Made by a program: the position numbers and the translations under genes. A DNA stretch of 64,000 bases from Legionella cardiaca. GTDB lineage: Bacteria; Pseudomonadota; Gammaproteobacteria; Legionellales; Legionellaceae. Every line of letters begins with the position of its first letter. The stretch's first letter is position 1. The stretch spans positions 400,501 through 464,500 of the forward strand of contig NZ_CP119078.1 of the NCBI RefSeq assembly GCF_029026145.1. The letters run 5' to 3'. Under the pieces are notes generated by a model. It saw only the letters and a program-made list of their open reading frames with translations, was not told the origin of the DNA and ran no database searches. Positions 53,362-62,205 of this stretch are shown one piece after another.

Positions 53362-54849
53362 TTATATGCAGAAAGAATTGTCAGCAGGATTGCTTTCCCT
53401 TTGTACTTTGGCTTGAGCTTCGAGCTTGTTCAAATGGTCAAGACCTTTTTCCAATTTTTTCAGCCAGGTTCTCATTGATTTGGGAGTTTCAGGTTTCTGT
53501 ATGCGAAAATCCTTTTCTTTAAAACCAGCTTTTGCTATTAAGTCTTCTTTAATCGGTTGTAGACCAGCTAAGAGGCAAATTTTAGCACTCACAGCACAAT
53601 TGCGAAGAATCAGGCTATAGTTTTTCTTTTGCTCTACGCTCATCGCTTCTAACACAAGATCGTCATCCAAATAGTACGGTAATCCGCTCGATTTTGTAGG
53701 TAGCTCTACAGAATATTCTGCTCCCACCCCTTGAGTTTTCTTATTAGAGTACTCATATTGTTCTTCGCGCTGAATTAAATCAACACCTTGTTTATAGCGA
53801 GCTCTTAATCCAGTGGCTTTGCTTATTGTTCTGCCATCGATCAGTTTTTCGCACTCCTGCAAAACGTTCTGGTAGCGGTTAATGTCAGTCATGGCTGCTT
53901 GTAATTGATTGTCTATGTCATTGATAGCATCACCATGCGTGACTCCTAACCTTTCTAAGGTAGAGGCCAAGGTTGTTAATTTTTGCCCTATCTCTGTTAT
54001 TTCAGAGTCAATCGAGCTTAATTGCGCTTGCAGTCTAGTACGTTCCTGAAGTGTTTTATCATCTGGCTTGCGAATATTGGCCATATAATTTAAAGCTAAG
54101 GTAATAAATTTTTTATTACTAAGCTTCTCTCTTTGTTGTTTTTCAAGAAGTGTTTGCTGTAGTAAGAGTTCACTTTCTTGTAATGAATATTGCTCTGTTA
54201 AGGTTTGTTTTTTCTTGACTAACTCTTCAACGAGTTCTTTTTTCTTGCCAATTTTTTCCTGGCATTGCATTTTCTCTTCCAAAGCAACTTCAAGCTTCTC
54301 TGCTTCATAGTAGATTTGCATGTTTTTATTTTTTTCTTGCTGTAGAGGTGAAATGATGCCTTTTTTCTTTAAATTGATACGATGATTAATGTCAGTGATA
54401 TCTCGTTTTGTGGATTCGCATACCATGTCTTCTTCATGACTATGCATCTCAGATTTTGTTCCTTTACTGGGTGGCGCTAGATGCGCTAAGTGCAAGAGGT
54501 CCTGCATAGCACTTGCTGCACTTGGTGTCTGTTCTGGCCAAAAGCTATACGTAAGAATGTTAGCTCTCTCTCTTCTATTCTGCCAAAATTTAAGACTACC
54601 TTGCGTAGGTCCTTTTACACTGAGATTTGTTCTTTTTTCACCAACCAGCATCATTGTTTTTTCAACCCTGAAGCCTTCTTGGTTTTTTTCTAATTTATCA
54701 AAGGTAGCTGAACCTTCTAATGCTGTAAATGTAAAATTAACATGGCCAGCATTTTCATCGAAAGTCCCAGCAAAAAATGAACCTATAGCACTTTTAATAC
54801 GCTTGCCAAAAACGTTTGCAGTAGAAAACCATATGTTAACTTTAATCAT
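53362..54849 (-). CDS. Effector-like H...C family protein with coiled-coil insertion
   Basis: A 495-residue protein. It has His36 in AGHVNFTF, then ILTYSFWPEQ (98-107), a long coiled coil over about residues 160-345 (for example EKLEVALEEKMQCQEKIGKK), then EYSVELP and NYSLILRNCAVSAKICLL with Cys418 opening a helix. His in an early strand, a Y-x-S-x-W-P-like motif and a later NC helix match the order seen in the genes at 24102 and 24967, and permuted papain/NlpC-like enzymes generally. A PmrA-type box and TATGTT minus 10 lie 35-67 bases upstream. A thiol hydrolase effector is inferred. Confidence 0.55.
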   Translation of the reverse strand: MIKVNIWFSTANVFGKRIKSAIGSFFAGTFDENAGHVNFTFTALEGSATFDKLEKNQEGFRVEKTMMLVGEKRTNLSVKGPTQGSLKFWQNRRERANILTYSFWPEQTPSAASAMQDLLHLAHLAPPSKGTKSEMHSHEEDMVCESTKRDITDINHRINLKKKGIISPLQQEKNKNMQIYYEAEKLEVALEEKMQCQEKIGKKKELVEELVKKKQTLTEQYSLQESELLLQQTLLEKQQREKLSNKKFITLALNYMANIRKPDDKTLQERTRLQAQLSSIDSEITEIGQKLTTLASTLERLGVTHGDAINDIDNQLQAAMTDINRYQNVLQECEKLIDGRTISKATGLRARYKQGVDLIQREEQYEYSNKKTQGVGAEYSVELPTKSSGLPYYLDDDLVLEAMSVEQKKNYSLILRNCAVSAKICLLAGLQPIKEDLIAKAGFKEKDFRIQKPETPKSMRTWLKKLEKGLDHLNKLEAQAKVQRESNPADNSFCI

Positions 54850-54883
54850 GAAATACTTCTCTAAATAAAACTACAACCGTCAT

Positions 54884-54916
54884 AACATATCGGATAATTC
54901 TTAAGGCAATATTAAG
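54884..54916 (-). promoter_or_regulatory. PmrA-type box and minus 10 of the 495-codon gene
   Basis: Box 54900-54916 reads CTTAAT-ATTGC-CTTAAG on the minus strand; 10 bases later TATGTT (54884-54889) serves as minus 10. The box ends 50 bases before ATG 54849. The rest of the 348-base gap to 55198 holds no supported feature. Confidence 0.6.
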
Positions 54917-55197
54917 AATCTAGTACAATTTGTAAAAAATATAATAAAATTTATGGGGAACATTATTTCTTTACAGAATGTAGGTATCTTTCTCTTTGTA
55001 CAATACTTGTTAGCAGCTATTGTTACTAGATAGCATACCAGGGTTGATGGGTAGAATTACCCGGGACATCCCCTAACCTTATTTAAATTTCTTCCTATTC
55101 ACTGTATCAGGAATTAAAGCATCTGTAATGAGACTGTCAATTGACAACTTCTCCTGCAACCGTTACAAAGAAGGATGAACCTTCTAATAATTAAGTT

Positions 55198-56124
55198 ATG
55201 GAATACAAAGATTACTATCAAATTATGGGGCTTGAGCGAAATGCTAGCCCTGAAGATATCAAGCGAGCCTATCGCAAACTTGCGCGCAAGTACCATCCAG
55301 ATGTGAGCAAGGAAGCAAATGCTGAAGCAAAATTTAAAGAATTAGGCGAGGCATATGAAGTATTAAAAGATCCTGAAAAACGAGCAAAATACGACCAGTA
55401 TGGTAAATATTGGAAGGAGCAAGGACAAGGCTATAATCCGCAAGCTGGAAGACAGCAATATCAACATTATGAACAAGAAGATATGGCGGGCTTTGAAGAT
55501 TTCCTAAATAGTATTTTCAAAGAGCGCTTTCATCAAGAGCATGCTTTTTATGATCATGGCCAAGATATTCATGCAAAACTGAATATTACCCTTGAGGAAA
55601 GTTACCATGGGGCTGAAAAGACCTTGCAACTGCAAATTCCTGTAACCGATCGCCATGGTAATGTAAGTTATGAAGCTCGTGCGGTGAAGGTAAAAATTCC
55701 TAAGGGAATAGTGAATAAACAGCAAATCCGCTTGAAAGGGCAAGGAGGACGAGGCGCGAGTAATCAAGCAGGCGATCTTTATATTGAAATTGATTTTCAT
55801 CACCATTCCTATTTTCATCTTCATAAAAAGGATATTCATTTGCAGTTACCTATTGCACCGTGGGAAGCTGCTCTTGGTGCAACCATTGCAGTGCCTACTC
55901 TTGGAGGAAAGGTTAATTTAAAAATTCCAAAGTTGTCACAATCGGGCAAAAAAATGCGCCTTAAGGGGAGAGGGTTGCCAGGCAATCCACCGGGCGACCA
56001 ATACATTATTTTGCAGATAGTGATACCGGAAATTGAAAATGAACAAGCCAACAAATTGTATGAGCAACTCGCCGACACTATCAAATTTAATCCTCGAGAA
56101 AATTTAGGAGCAAGTAATGGCTAA
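55198..56124 (+). CDS. cbpA: CbpA-type J-domain co-chaperone
   Basis: A 308-residue DnaJ family protein without the zinc-finger region. The J domain has HPD at residues 33-35 ([10 protein letters not shown]), which stimulates DnaK ATPase. A Gly/Gln-rich linker leads to two DnaJ C-terminal substrate-binding domains ([33 protein letters not shown]). The layout and the cbpM gene overlapping its 3' end by 8 bases identify it as CbpA, a stress-linked DnaJ paralogue. No ribosome site is obvious upstream of ATG 55198. Confidence 0.9.
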   Translation: MEYKDYYQIMGLERNASPEDIKRAYRKLARKYHPDVSKEANAEAKFKELGEAYEVLKDPEKRAKYDQYGKYWKEQGQGYNPQAGRQQYQHYEQEDMAGFEDFLNSIFKERFHQEHAFYDHGQDIHAKLNITLEESYHGAEKTLQLQIPVTDRHGNVSYEARAVKVKIPKGIVNKQQIRLKGQGGRGASNQAGDLYIEIDFHHHSYFHLHKKDIHLQLPIAPWEAALGATIAVPTLGGKVNLKIPKLSQSGKKMRLKGRGLPGNPPGDQYIILQIVIPEIENEQANKLYEQLADTIKFNPRENLGASNG

Positions 56125-56425
56125 GGAAAATGAGCAACCTGCCGCTTTGGAATGTGAGGATTGGTTTTATTTATCGTTACGCGAAGTAACCTATTCATTT
56201 GGCGTTTCCAAAGAAATCATCCTGGAAATTATTGATGAGGGTATCGTGAATGCTCAAAAAGATGAAAAAAATGAGTGGCTATTTGATAGTGAAGCCATCC
56301 GTAATATTCGTACCGTTTTAAGGTTGAATCGAGATTTAGGGGTTAATTTAGCAGGAGCGGGGCTTGCTCTCGAACTGCTGCGAGAAATTGAACATTTACA
56401 CATGCTGCTTGAACAGAAAGCATAG
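56117..56425 (+). CDS. cbpM: Chaperone modulator CbpM
   Basis: A 102-residue protein of the CbpM family, with a MerR-like helical body ([20 protein letters not shown]) and a C-terminal coiled coil ([18 protein letters not shown]). CbpM binds the J domain of CbpA and inhibits its co-chaperone function. Its start overlaps the end of cbpA by 8 bases, as in other gammaproteobacteria, so production is coupled. Confidence 0.88.
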   Translation: MAKENEQPAALECEDWFYLSLREVTYSFGVSKEIILEIIDEGIVNAQKDEKNEWLFDSEAIRNIRTVLRLNRDLGVNLAGAGLALELLREIEHLHMLLEQKA

Positions 56426-56544
56426 CAAACAGATATGAAAATTTAATCCATAGAATTTCTAACTGGAATTGCAACTTTCCGACATTACTGCTAAGTTGTC
56501 AGGCCGAAGTGGATCATGCGTGATTGCTTGAAATAGGAGAAATA

Positions 56545-56859
56545 ATGAGAAAATACTATCGCATTTTATTAGTTGGTATTGGTTTTATTCTTACGGTTGG
56601 TTGCCAACAAACAATTACAGGTGAGAGTATCTTCTCTCCGCGTTCTTCTGACGATGCCATTACTGCTTCCGTGAATCAGGCAATGATGAGAAACAGAATT
56701 TTAGTTGATGTTCCGGTTCATGTAGAAACCCATCAAGGTAATGTCATGCTGAGCGGATATGTAAAAACAATTCGCCAAAGTGATACTGCTGGTGATATCG
56801 CATTGAAGGTGCCGGGTGTTAAAACGGTCCAAAATAATTTAATTGTGCGTAAATACTAA
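56545..56859 (+). CDS. BON-domain lipoprotein
   Basis: A 104-residue lipoprotein starting at ATG 56545, with an AGGAG site. The signal ILLVGIGFILTVGC has a lipobox ending at Cys20. The mature protein is a single BON domain (ASVNQAMMRNRILVDVPVHV; NVMLSGYVKTIRQSDTA; VPGVKTVQNNLIV), a membrane-associated fold found in OsmY-like envelope-stress proteins. It is likely an outer-membrane or inner-membrane periplasm-facing lipoprotein involved in envelope integrity. Convergent with the DipZ gene. Confidence 0.82.
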   Translation: MRKYYRILLVGIGFILTVGCQQTITGESIFSPRSSDDAITASVNQAMMRNRILVDVPVHVETHQGNVMLSGYVKTIRQSDTAGDIALKVPGVKTVQNNLIVRKY

Positions 56860-56917
56860 ACCAATAATTGCGTGCTCCCTAAAAGGGGGCATTCAAACGA
56901 GTAAAGAACTGCTGTAA

Positions 56918-58567
56918 TTAACTGCCAAACGTAAAGGTATAGACTTCCAGTCCTGCTGTACTCGGAATTACCTCAAGTATTCCTTCAGAAAAGTGTGTAA
57001 ATGATAATACTTCATAAATTGAATGCTTATTAACAGTGATGGTGCTGTCAATTACATCTGCTCCTTTGTTCGCATTAACTAATTTATTATTTAATAGTAC
57101 CTTCACTTGAATGGGCTGGGCAGTGGTATTTCCCATAACAATGAAAACTTTGCGAGCTTTAAAATGTATTCTTAATGGGGCGTTATTTTCTGCAGAAATA
57201 ATTTTATCGGGCGCAATGGTCCAGGCACCCTGTAGGGCCCATGCATTAGGCGGTAGTTGTGCAGGAAAATTATATTGAGTAGTTTTATCATGAATGAGTG
57301 TGGGGCTTAAATTTGGGTTCGCTCTCTCATATCCCAAATAAGTTTCTGGTGTTTCAGTAAACGCATAGCGCTCCTCAGTAAACATCGTGGGCATTCCCAG
57401 CTCGTTTATATTGAGTAAATATCGAATATTATTTTCGGTGACGTCATAATTCCCTTCACCAAAATGGGTATAGACTACTTCACCATTTTTATTAATCAAA
57501 TAATGTGCTGGCCAATAATGGTTGTTGTAATTTCGCCACGTTGCAAATTGATTATCAAGGGCTACCGGATAGTTAATGCCGTAACGTTTTACAGCATTTT
57601 TAACGTTAGCCAAATTTTTCTCAAAATCAAATTCAGGGGAATGAACACCAATAATAATGAAGCCTTGTTTATTGTATTTCTCATACCATGCTTTCAAATA
57701 AGGCAATGTGCGAATGCAATTAATACAAGAGTAAGTCCAAAAATCTATGAGAATAACATGCCCTTTTAAGTCGGACAGTTGTAATGATGGCGAATTAATC
57801 CAGGCCGTTATTCCTTCAACAGGCGGGGCTTTATAAGGAATCCATAACCCTTCCTGCAAGGTAGTCGCAGTCCTTATCGTTGTTTGTGCTGTTGTAGTGG
57901 ATAAAGCGGTCTCTTGATAGATCATATAACTCACAGCAGCAATAATGATGGCCCCTAAAATTTTACGAAAAAGGGAGGCTTTTGTCTTAAAAAAACGAAA
58001 GGTTTCAATTATTTTTATGCCATACAGGGCAATAATTAACATCGGTATTGCAGCACCTAAGGCAAAACTAAGTAACGTAAAGAAACTTATGATTGTCGTT
58101 TTTTGTAAAACCGTTTGTACAATGACTGCTGCTAAAATAGGCCCTGCACAAGGAGTCCAGATAATTGCAATTAGACTTCCTAAAAAAATACCACTAACAA
58201 ACCCTCCTTGGGGATTATTGGCTCGCGATAAATTTGCGCCTGTTCCTATAATGCGTTGCACGAAGTAACTGAATTTTTCGCTTAAATACGTAGACAGCAT
58301 GACTATGCCAAGTAATAAAAGAATGCCATAGGAAATATGACGGATTAGATTAATGTCGATTCCAGAATATTGGACCAGCTGGCGTGAAAAAAAAGCAAAT
58401 AAACTAAAACTGATTACAAATCCCGTAATAATACCAAAGGGCCGTTTCTTGCTCCCACTTAGAGAGCCGGCGAGAACAATAGGTAAGATAGGAAGTATGC
58501 AGGGAGAAAGGATTAAGGCAAAGCCTTCAAAAAATGCTAAAATAACATCGAGAAAATCCACCTGCAT
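56918..58567 (-). CDS. dipZ: DipZ-type fusion: CcdA membrane domain, thioredoxin-like domain and C-terminal domain
   Basis: A 549-residue thiol-disulfide transport protein. Residues 1-215 are a six-helix CcdA/DsbD-beta domain with the paired membrane cysteines Cys23 (LSPC) and Cys140 (TPC). Residues about 255-400 are a TlpA-like thioredoxin domain with the active site Cys281-Ile-Asn-Cys284 (WTYSCINCIRTLPYL). The remaining ~150 residues form the beta domain typical of DipZ. It would carry electrons from cytosolic thioredoxin to periplasmic targets. It sits next to YceI/cytochrome b561 genes, all on the minus strand, 93 bases away, suggesting a periplasmic redox module. Confidence 0.85.
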   Translation of the reverse strand: MQVDFLDVILAFFEGFALILSPCILPILPIVLAGSLSGSKKRPFGIITGFVISFSLFAFFSRQLVQYSGIDINLIRHISYGILLLLGIVMLSTYLSEKFSYFVQRIIGTGANLSRANNPQGGFVSGIFLGSLIAIIWTPCAGPILAAVIVQTVLQKTTIISFFTLLSFALGAAIPMLIIALYGIKIIETFRFFKTKASLFRKILGAIIIAAVSYMIYQETALSTTTAQTTIRTATTLQEGLWIPYKAPPVEGITAWINSPSLQLSDLKGHVILIDFWTYSCINCIRTLPYLKAWYEKYNKQGFIIIGVHSPEFDFEKNLANVKNAVKRYGINYPVALDNQFATWRNYNNHYWPAHYLINKNGEVVYTHFGEGNYDVTENNIRYLLNINELGMPTMFTEERYAFTETPETYLGYERANPNLSPTLIHDKTTQYNFPAQLPPNAWALQGAWTIAPDKIISAENNAPLRIHFKARKVFIVMGNTTAQPIQVKVLLNNKLVNANKGADVIDSTITVNKHSIYEVLSFTHFSEGILEVIPSTAGLEVYTFTFGS

Positions 58568-58660
58568 GACTTTAAAATCCTTTTGTATGGATACTTAGTT
58601 TAGGTGTGCTTAAATAAGTCATAGAAACCCTGTGATTTATGTAAAATAAAAACTTAGAAA

Positions 58661-59236
58661 TTAAGGTTTCTTTTTAGCAACGATTTTAAAGTTAACCTTC
58701 ACCTCATCTTTAATCTCATCCGTACTCGCCCACTCGCCTTGGCCAACACCAAAAACGCTGCGTTTTAAAGTTGCTTCGCCTTCAACGAGCGCTTTATCAG
58801 CCGAGGTTTGATTCGCAGTGAATATTAATTTTACTGGTGCTGTTTTATCCCGGATTGTCAGGGTTCCGTTAGCTTCGTAGTTTTTGTCGCCAGTTTTATT
58901 AAAATTCGATGCTTTAAATTCAGCAGTAGGAAAACGGTTGATATCAAACCAGTCAGAAGTAATTAATGTTTCTTTTATATCAGTATAGGAAGTTGAAAGG
59001 GATGTCATGTCCACAATAATGTCAATGCTGCTTTTCTTGTAGTCATCGGGATCGACTAAAATTTTTCCTGAAAATTTTTTAAACTCACCTGAGGCTGGCG
59101 CATTATTCTGAGTGCCGGTAAAGCGCAGTGTGCTTTCATTAGGAATAATTTCCCACTCTGTAAGAGCAGCATGAATGATTGAAGTGATGATTAAACAGAA
59201 TAAGATTAGTGTATTTTTAAAAATTTTCGTACTCAT
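58661..59236 (-). CDS. YceI family periplasmic protein
   Basis: A 191-residue YceI protein, a lipocalin-like beta-barrel that in characterised members binds isoprenoid or quinone-like lipids. A signal peptide (LILFCLIITSIIHA) precedes EWEIIPNESTLRFTGTQNNA, ILVDPDDYKKSSIDIIVDMTS and the WFDINRFPTAEFKASNF core typical of YceI. Its ATG overlaps the stop of the cytochrome b561 gene by 4 bases (ATGA), showing translational coupling. A second YceI lies at the other end of the trio. Confidence 0.88.
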   Translation of the reverse strand: MSTKIFKNTLILFCLIITSIIHAALTEWEIIPNESTLRFTGTQNNAPASGEFKKFSGKILVDPDDYKKSSIDIIVDMTSLSTSYTDIKETLITSDWFDINRFPTAEFKASNFNKTGDKNYEANGTLTIRDKTAPVKLIFTANQTSADKALVEGEATLKRSVFGVGQGEWASTDEIKDEVKVNFKIVAKKKP

Positions 59237-59766
59237 GAAATCATTCTCCGGAGAATATCATCTTTATTGATAAAATGATGCTGCAAAGCTGCTGCGGTAT
59301 GAAGCCCTATAAGACCAATTAAACCATAGGCTAACCAGGCATGTAATTCTTGAAACACGATTCGCAATTCTTCGCTCGGTGCTACGAGGTTAGGTAAAGT
59401 AATCAGTCCAAAAAAAGAAGCAGGTAGTCCTGCTGCGGAAGTTATTAACCATCCAGTAATTGGCAGAGCAAACATCAATCCATAAAAAGTCCAATGAACA
59501 GCACGTGCCGCAAATTTTTCCCAGGCAGGGAGTGATAAATTGGGGGGCACATTGATTAGGCGCCATAGTAGTCTAAGCATGGCAAGGCCTAAAACCAGGA
59601 AACCATATTCTTTATGCCAACCATAAAGCTTAAGTTTCTGCAAACTGATAGGCAGTGTAACCATATAAAGGCCCAGTATAACAAGCCCAATCATCAGCAG
59701 TGCTATTAGCCAGTGGAAACTAATGCTAATTAACCCATAATGGTTTTCACTATTTTTTAGCCGCAT
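59233..59766 (-). CDS. Cytochrome b561
   Basis: A 177-residue di-haem membrane protein of the bacterial b561 family, with four main helices and histidines at expected positions (ISISFHWLIALLMIGLV, GWHKEYGFLVLGLAMLR, ARAVHWTFYGLMFALPITGW, LIGLHTAAALQHHF). It probably moves electrons between quinone and a periplasmic acceptor. ATG 59766 is preferred; it overlaps the upstream YceI stop by 17 bases, with a weak AGAAGA site. A longer frame start at 59823 would add a hydrophilic tail and overlap YceI more. Confidence 0.85.
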   Translation of the reverse strand: MRLKNSENHYGLISISFHWLIALLMIGLVILGLYMVTLPISLQKLKLYGWHKEYGFLVLGLAMLRLLWRLINVPPNLSLPAWEKFAARAVHWTFYGLMFALPITGWLITSAAGLPASFFGLITLPNLVAPSEELRIVFQELHAWLAYGLIGLIGLHTAAALQHHFINKDDILRRMIS

Positions 59767-60376
59767 TATTATCTTCTGGTTTTGTTTTGGCTGCATCGTC
59801 TGCTTTATAAGCTTCTGCCTCAATTTCTATTTTTACTTCATCACCTACATTGGGTAAAAAGGCATTTAAGCCAAAATCTGAACGTTTTATCGTGGTGGTA
59901 GCACTGAAACCTGCAGTCATGCGCTCATTCACTGGATTTTTACCAGCTTTATTAAAGACAACATCCAGAGTTACTGGTTTTGAAACACCACGCAAGGTAA
60001 GGGTGCCATGTACTTTAGCTGAGTTTTTTGAAAGAACATCTACTTTATTGCTTACAAAGGTTGCTGTGGGAAAGCGTGCGGCATCAAAAAAAAGTTTTGC
60101 TTTTAAATGCTTATCTAACTCAGGTATGCCTGTGATGAGGTCTGCAACGTTAACGGTGGCCTTAACCTGACTATTTTCGGGCTTATCTTTATCTAAAATG
60201 AGTGTCCCATTGACATACCATTTTCCAGATTGTGTTGAAAAACCCAGATGTTTCACATGCCAGAGAACATAACTGTGTTCATTGTCAAGCGTGAGAGTTT
60301 CTGCCGCAAAAAGTGGAAAAGAAGCCGGTAGTAGCAACGAGCATAGTAGCAAAGCATTTTTCAGACTTCGTATCAT
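59750..60376 (-). CDS. YceI family periplasmic protein (second copy)
   Basis: A 208-residue YceI protein beginning the YceI-b561-YceI operon. A signal peptide (NALLLCSLLLPASFPLFAAE) leads into LTLDNEHSYVLWHVKHLGFS, with VADLITGIPELDKHLKAKLF, FPTATFVSNK and KRSDFGLNAFLPNVGDEV, classic for the family. A Lys/Asp/Asn-rich tail follows. The two YceI copies differ substantially, so they may bind different ligands. Coupled to cytochrome b561 by overlap. Confidence 0.88.
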   Translation of the reverse strand: MIRSLKNALLLCSLLLPASFPLFAAETLTLDNEHSYVLWHVKHLGFSTQSGKWYVNGTLILDKDKPENSQVKATVNVADLITGIPELDKHLKAKLFFDAARFPTATFVSNKVDVLSKNSAKVHGTLTLRGVSKPVTLDVVFNKAGKNPVNERMTAGFSATTTIKRSDFGLNAFLPNVGDEVKIEIEAEAYKADDAAKTKPEDNNAAKK

Positions 60377-60606
60377 TCGTTAACTCCTTTTAATTAAATG
60401 AACTTGAAAATGTTATTAATCAAACCCCTGATTGTAGGATGTAATATTAATCTCATTCTGCTCTTTCAGCTAGTTCTATTTTTTTTACATCTGAAATAAA
60501 GACCAAGGTTTGCTGCAGTATCTAGAATAATTGCCTCCAGCATGTGTTTAAAAAAAATTAATTTTGTGTTATTATCGTCCACGATTTTTCAAATGTAGGA
60601 TAATTT

Positions 60607-61026
60607 ATGAGCTTACCAATTCTAGGCACTACTGCAAAAATAGTATCAAAAAAAATATTTGAGGATTCAAAAAAACCTATGCCTTCCTTTTTTTTCAAGC
60701 CTTTTACGAGTTCTGGAAATGGTGTTATTAGAACAACATCAATTATTTCAGATCTTCCAATATTAGGAATAACTTCTGCTGTAGTAGCATTAATGGCGGG
60801 AGTTGAATTTTTAAAGGCTATTGGAAATTTGGTTACTGGGAATGTTAAAATTTCTTTAGAAAATCTGAAAGGGACAGGTGCAATGCTACTTATTTCAGCT
60901 GTTATTGCTGTTGCAGCCCTGTTTAGTCCAATCATTAATACCATTGATCTAATTGGTGGCGTGATAAATAGTGCACCGGCATGTTGTGTATGTTCTGATG
61001 AACAGCGTTCTCCGCAATTAATCTAA
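60607..61026 (+). CDS. Small hydrophobic protein, unknown
   Basis: A 139-residue protein with two hydrophobic segments, about residues 53-68 (ILGITSAVVALMAGVEFL) and 96-121 (AMLLISAVIAVAALFSPIIN), and a C-terminal Cys-rich bit (ACCVCSDEQR). It follows a TAGGATAATTT ribosome region and ATG 60607. An opposite-strand frame over the same bases looks less coding. No family recognised; a small membrane protein or effector is possible. Confidence 0.45.
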   Translation: MSLPILGTTAKIVSKKIFEDSKKPMPSFFFKPFTSSGNGVIRTTSIISDLPILGITSAVVALMAGVEFLKAIGNLVTGNVKISLENLKGTGAMLLISAVIAVAALFSPIINTIDLIGGVINSAPACCVCSDEQRSPQLI

Positions 61027-61130
61027 TTCTTCTTCATAAGCAATACGAAATCTATTCCTTAGCCTTGATTACGCTTTCTCACATCAGGCTAGGAAAGATT
61101 CTCATGCCCAAGTTTAATCCGCTGCAATTG

Positions 61131-61424
61131 TTATTGCTGTTCAGACGAGGATTGTTTATTTTCCGCAGTTAAACTTCCCCCTACAAGCCTGTTGCATACA
61201 CCTTTAGGAAGAAAAATGTAGGCATCTGCTTGATTATCTTTAGTTGATGAACTGGCGCACGAAGAGGTAGCTGTTGCACAATCGTTCATGCCCGCTTTAA
61301 CAACGCCATAACATTTTTCAGTTTCTTGGGGTGATGATTGTTGACTGGCAAGGACGGGATTTGCGGTTATAAGCGTTAAGAAAGCGGTGATAGCTGAAGC
61401 AACAAGTATGTCCTTTTGTTTCAT
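61131..61424 (-). CDS. bufA1: BufA1-family bufferin-type precursor peptide (DUF2282)
   Basis: A 97-residue exported Cys-containing protein starting at ATG 61424, with AAGGAG 8 bases upstream. The signal peptide (residues about 5-26, ILVASAITAFLTLITANPVLA) is followed by KCYGVVKAGMNDCATATSSC and KGVCNRLVGGSL, with cysteines 38, 49, 56 and 77. This is the DUF2282/BufA1 pattern. In Caulobacter the bufferins are large RiPPs whose Cys residues are turned into thiooxazoles by an MNIO enzyme and which bind copper; the same role is inferred. It is the last gene of the operon, 13 bases after bufC. Confidence 0.85.
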   Translation of the reverse strand: MKQKDILVASAITAFLTLITANPVLASQQSSPQETEKCYGVVKAGMNDCATATSSCASSSTKDNQADAYIFLPKGVCNRLVGGSLTAENKQSSSEQQ

Positions 61425-61437
61425 CAATGACTCCTTA

Positions 61438-62205
61438 TTAAAGTTTAATTTTTGCTATTAATCCTGATTGTATCCAACTTTTTAATAATGAAGCTGCCTG
61501 TAAGCCAACTTCTTCCTCGCTAAACCATTCACATAGGCCGGCACAAATTTCACCAAAACTTGCACCTTGAAGCATCGCATTTATAGCCCATGCTTCATCT
61601 TCAGTTAAAGAATAAAAACGACTTAGATAATTACTTCGCCAGATTACCCAACTGACTGACTTTGTATTTTCTATCAAGTTTTCTGGTTGTTGTTCGTTGG
61701 CAACCGCTTGCCATATAGGAACGATATTCCAATAGAAATGAACTTGCTGTAGAGATGGGTGTGGGGTGAAAGTCATATTCGCCCAGCAATCAGGTGAAAT
61801 TGCCGCCATCTCTTCGATGGTTAGCACGGGTGCATCTGCAGCATCAAAAGCCAGGGTTAACCCCCACTCAAATTCTGCAAGCTCGGCCAGAGCATGTTTC
61901 TCCTGGGTCTTTAAATAATGACTAAAATTGTCACCAAACCATCGAATAGAACGGTAGGAGGAGGGATTTTTTTCCAGATAATCATTACCCATTTCATAAA
62001 AGGACTCTGAGCCGACATAGTTTTTAAAGACAGGATAATTATTGGCCAAACATTCTAATAATCTAGTACGATAGGCATCAAGATAAATATTTAAACGAAG
62101 AGTGGCGGGTATTTTTTCAGAATCGACTATGCCTTGTTTAATATTGGATTGACCATTAAGTAAATAGTTCTGAAACTGTTCTTGTAAGTCGAGTAACTTA
62201 TTCAT
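61438..62205 (-). CDS. bufC: HvfC/BufC-family partner protein (DUF2063)
   Basis: A 255-residue cytosolic protein. The N-terminus (DLQEQFQNYLLNG, then RLNIYLDAYRTRLLECLANN and NYPVFKNYVGSESFYEM) is the DUF2063 domain that accompanies DUF692/MNIO enzymes; the C-terminal part is helical. Partner proteins of this family are thought to deliver the precursor to the maturase. Its ATG overlaps the stop of bufB (ATGA), so the two are coupled, as expected for an enzyme-partner pair. Confidence 0.85.
   Translation of the reverse strand: MNKLLDLQEQFQNYLLNGQSNIKQGIVDSEKIPATLRLNIYLDAYRTRLLECLANNYPVFKNYVGSESFYEMGNDYLEKNPSSYRSIRWFGDNFSHYLKTQEKHALAELAEFEWGLTLAFDAADAPVLTIEEMAAISPDCWANMTFTPHPSLQQVHFYWNIVPIWQAVANEQQPENLIENTKSVSWVIWRSNYLSRFYSLTEDEAWAINAMLQGASFGEICAGLCEWFSEEEVGLQAASLLKSWIQSGLIAKIKL

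Noticed and set aside
54953-55033. 26-codon hydrophobic ORF (MGNIISLQ...) upstream of cbpA
   Set aside because: No ribosome site beyond a weak A-rich stretch, no conservation evidence; random short ORFs are expected in AT-rich DNA.
60558-60944. 128-codon minus-strand ORF opposite the small hydrophobic gene
   Set aside because: The plus-strand frame has a better start region and typical membrane segments; the minus frame is its shadow.
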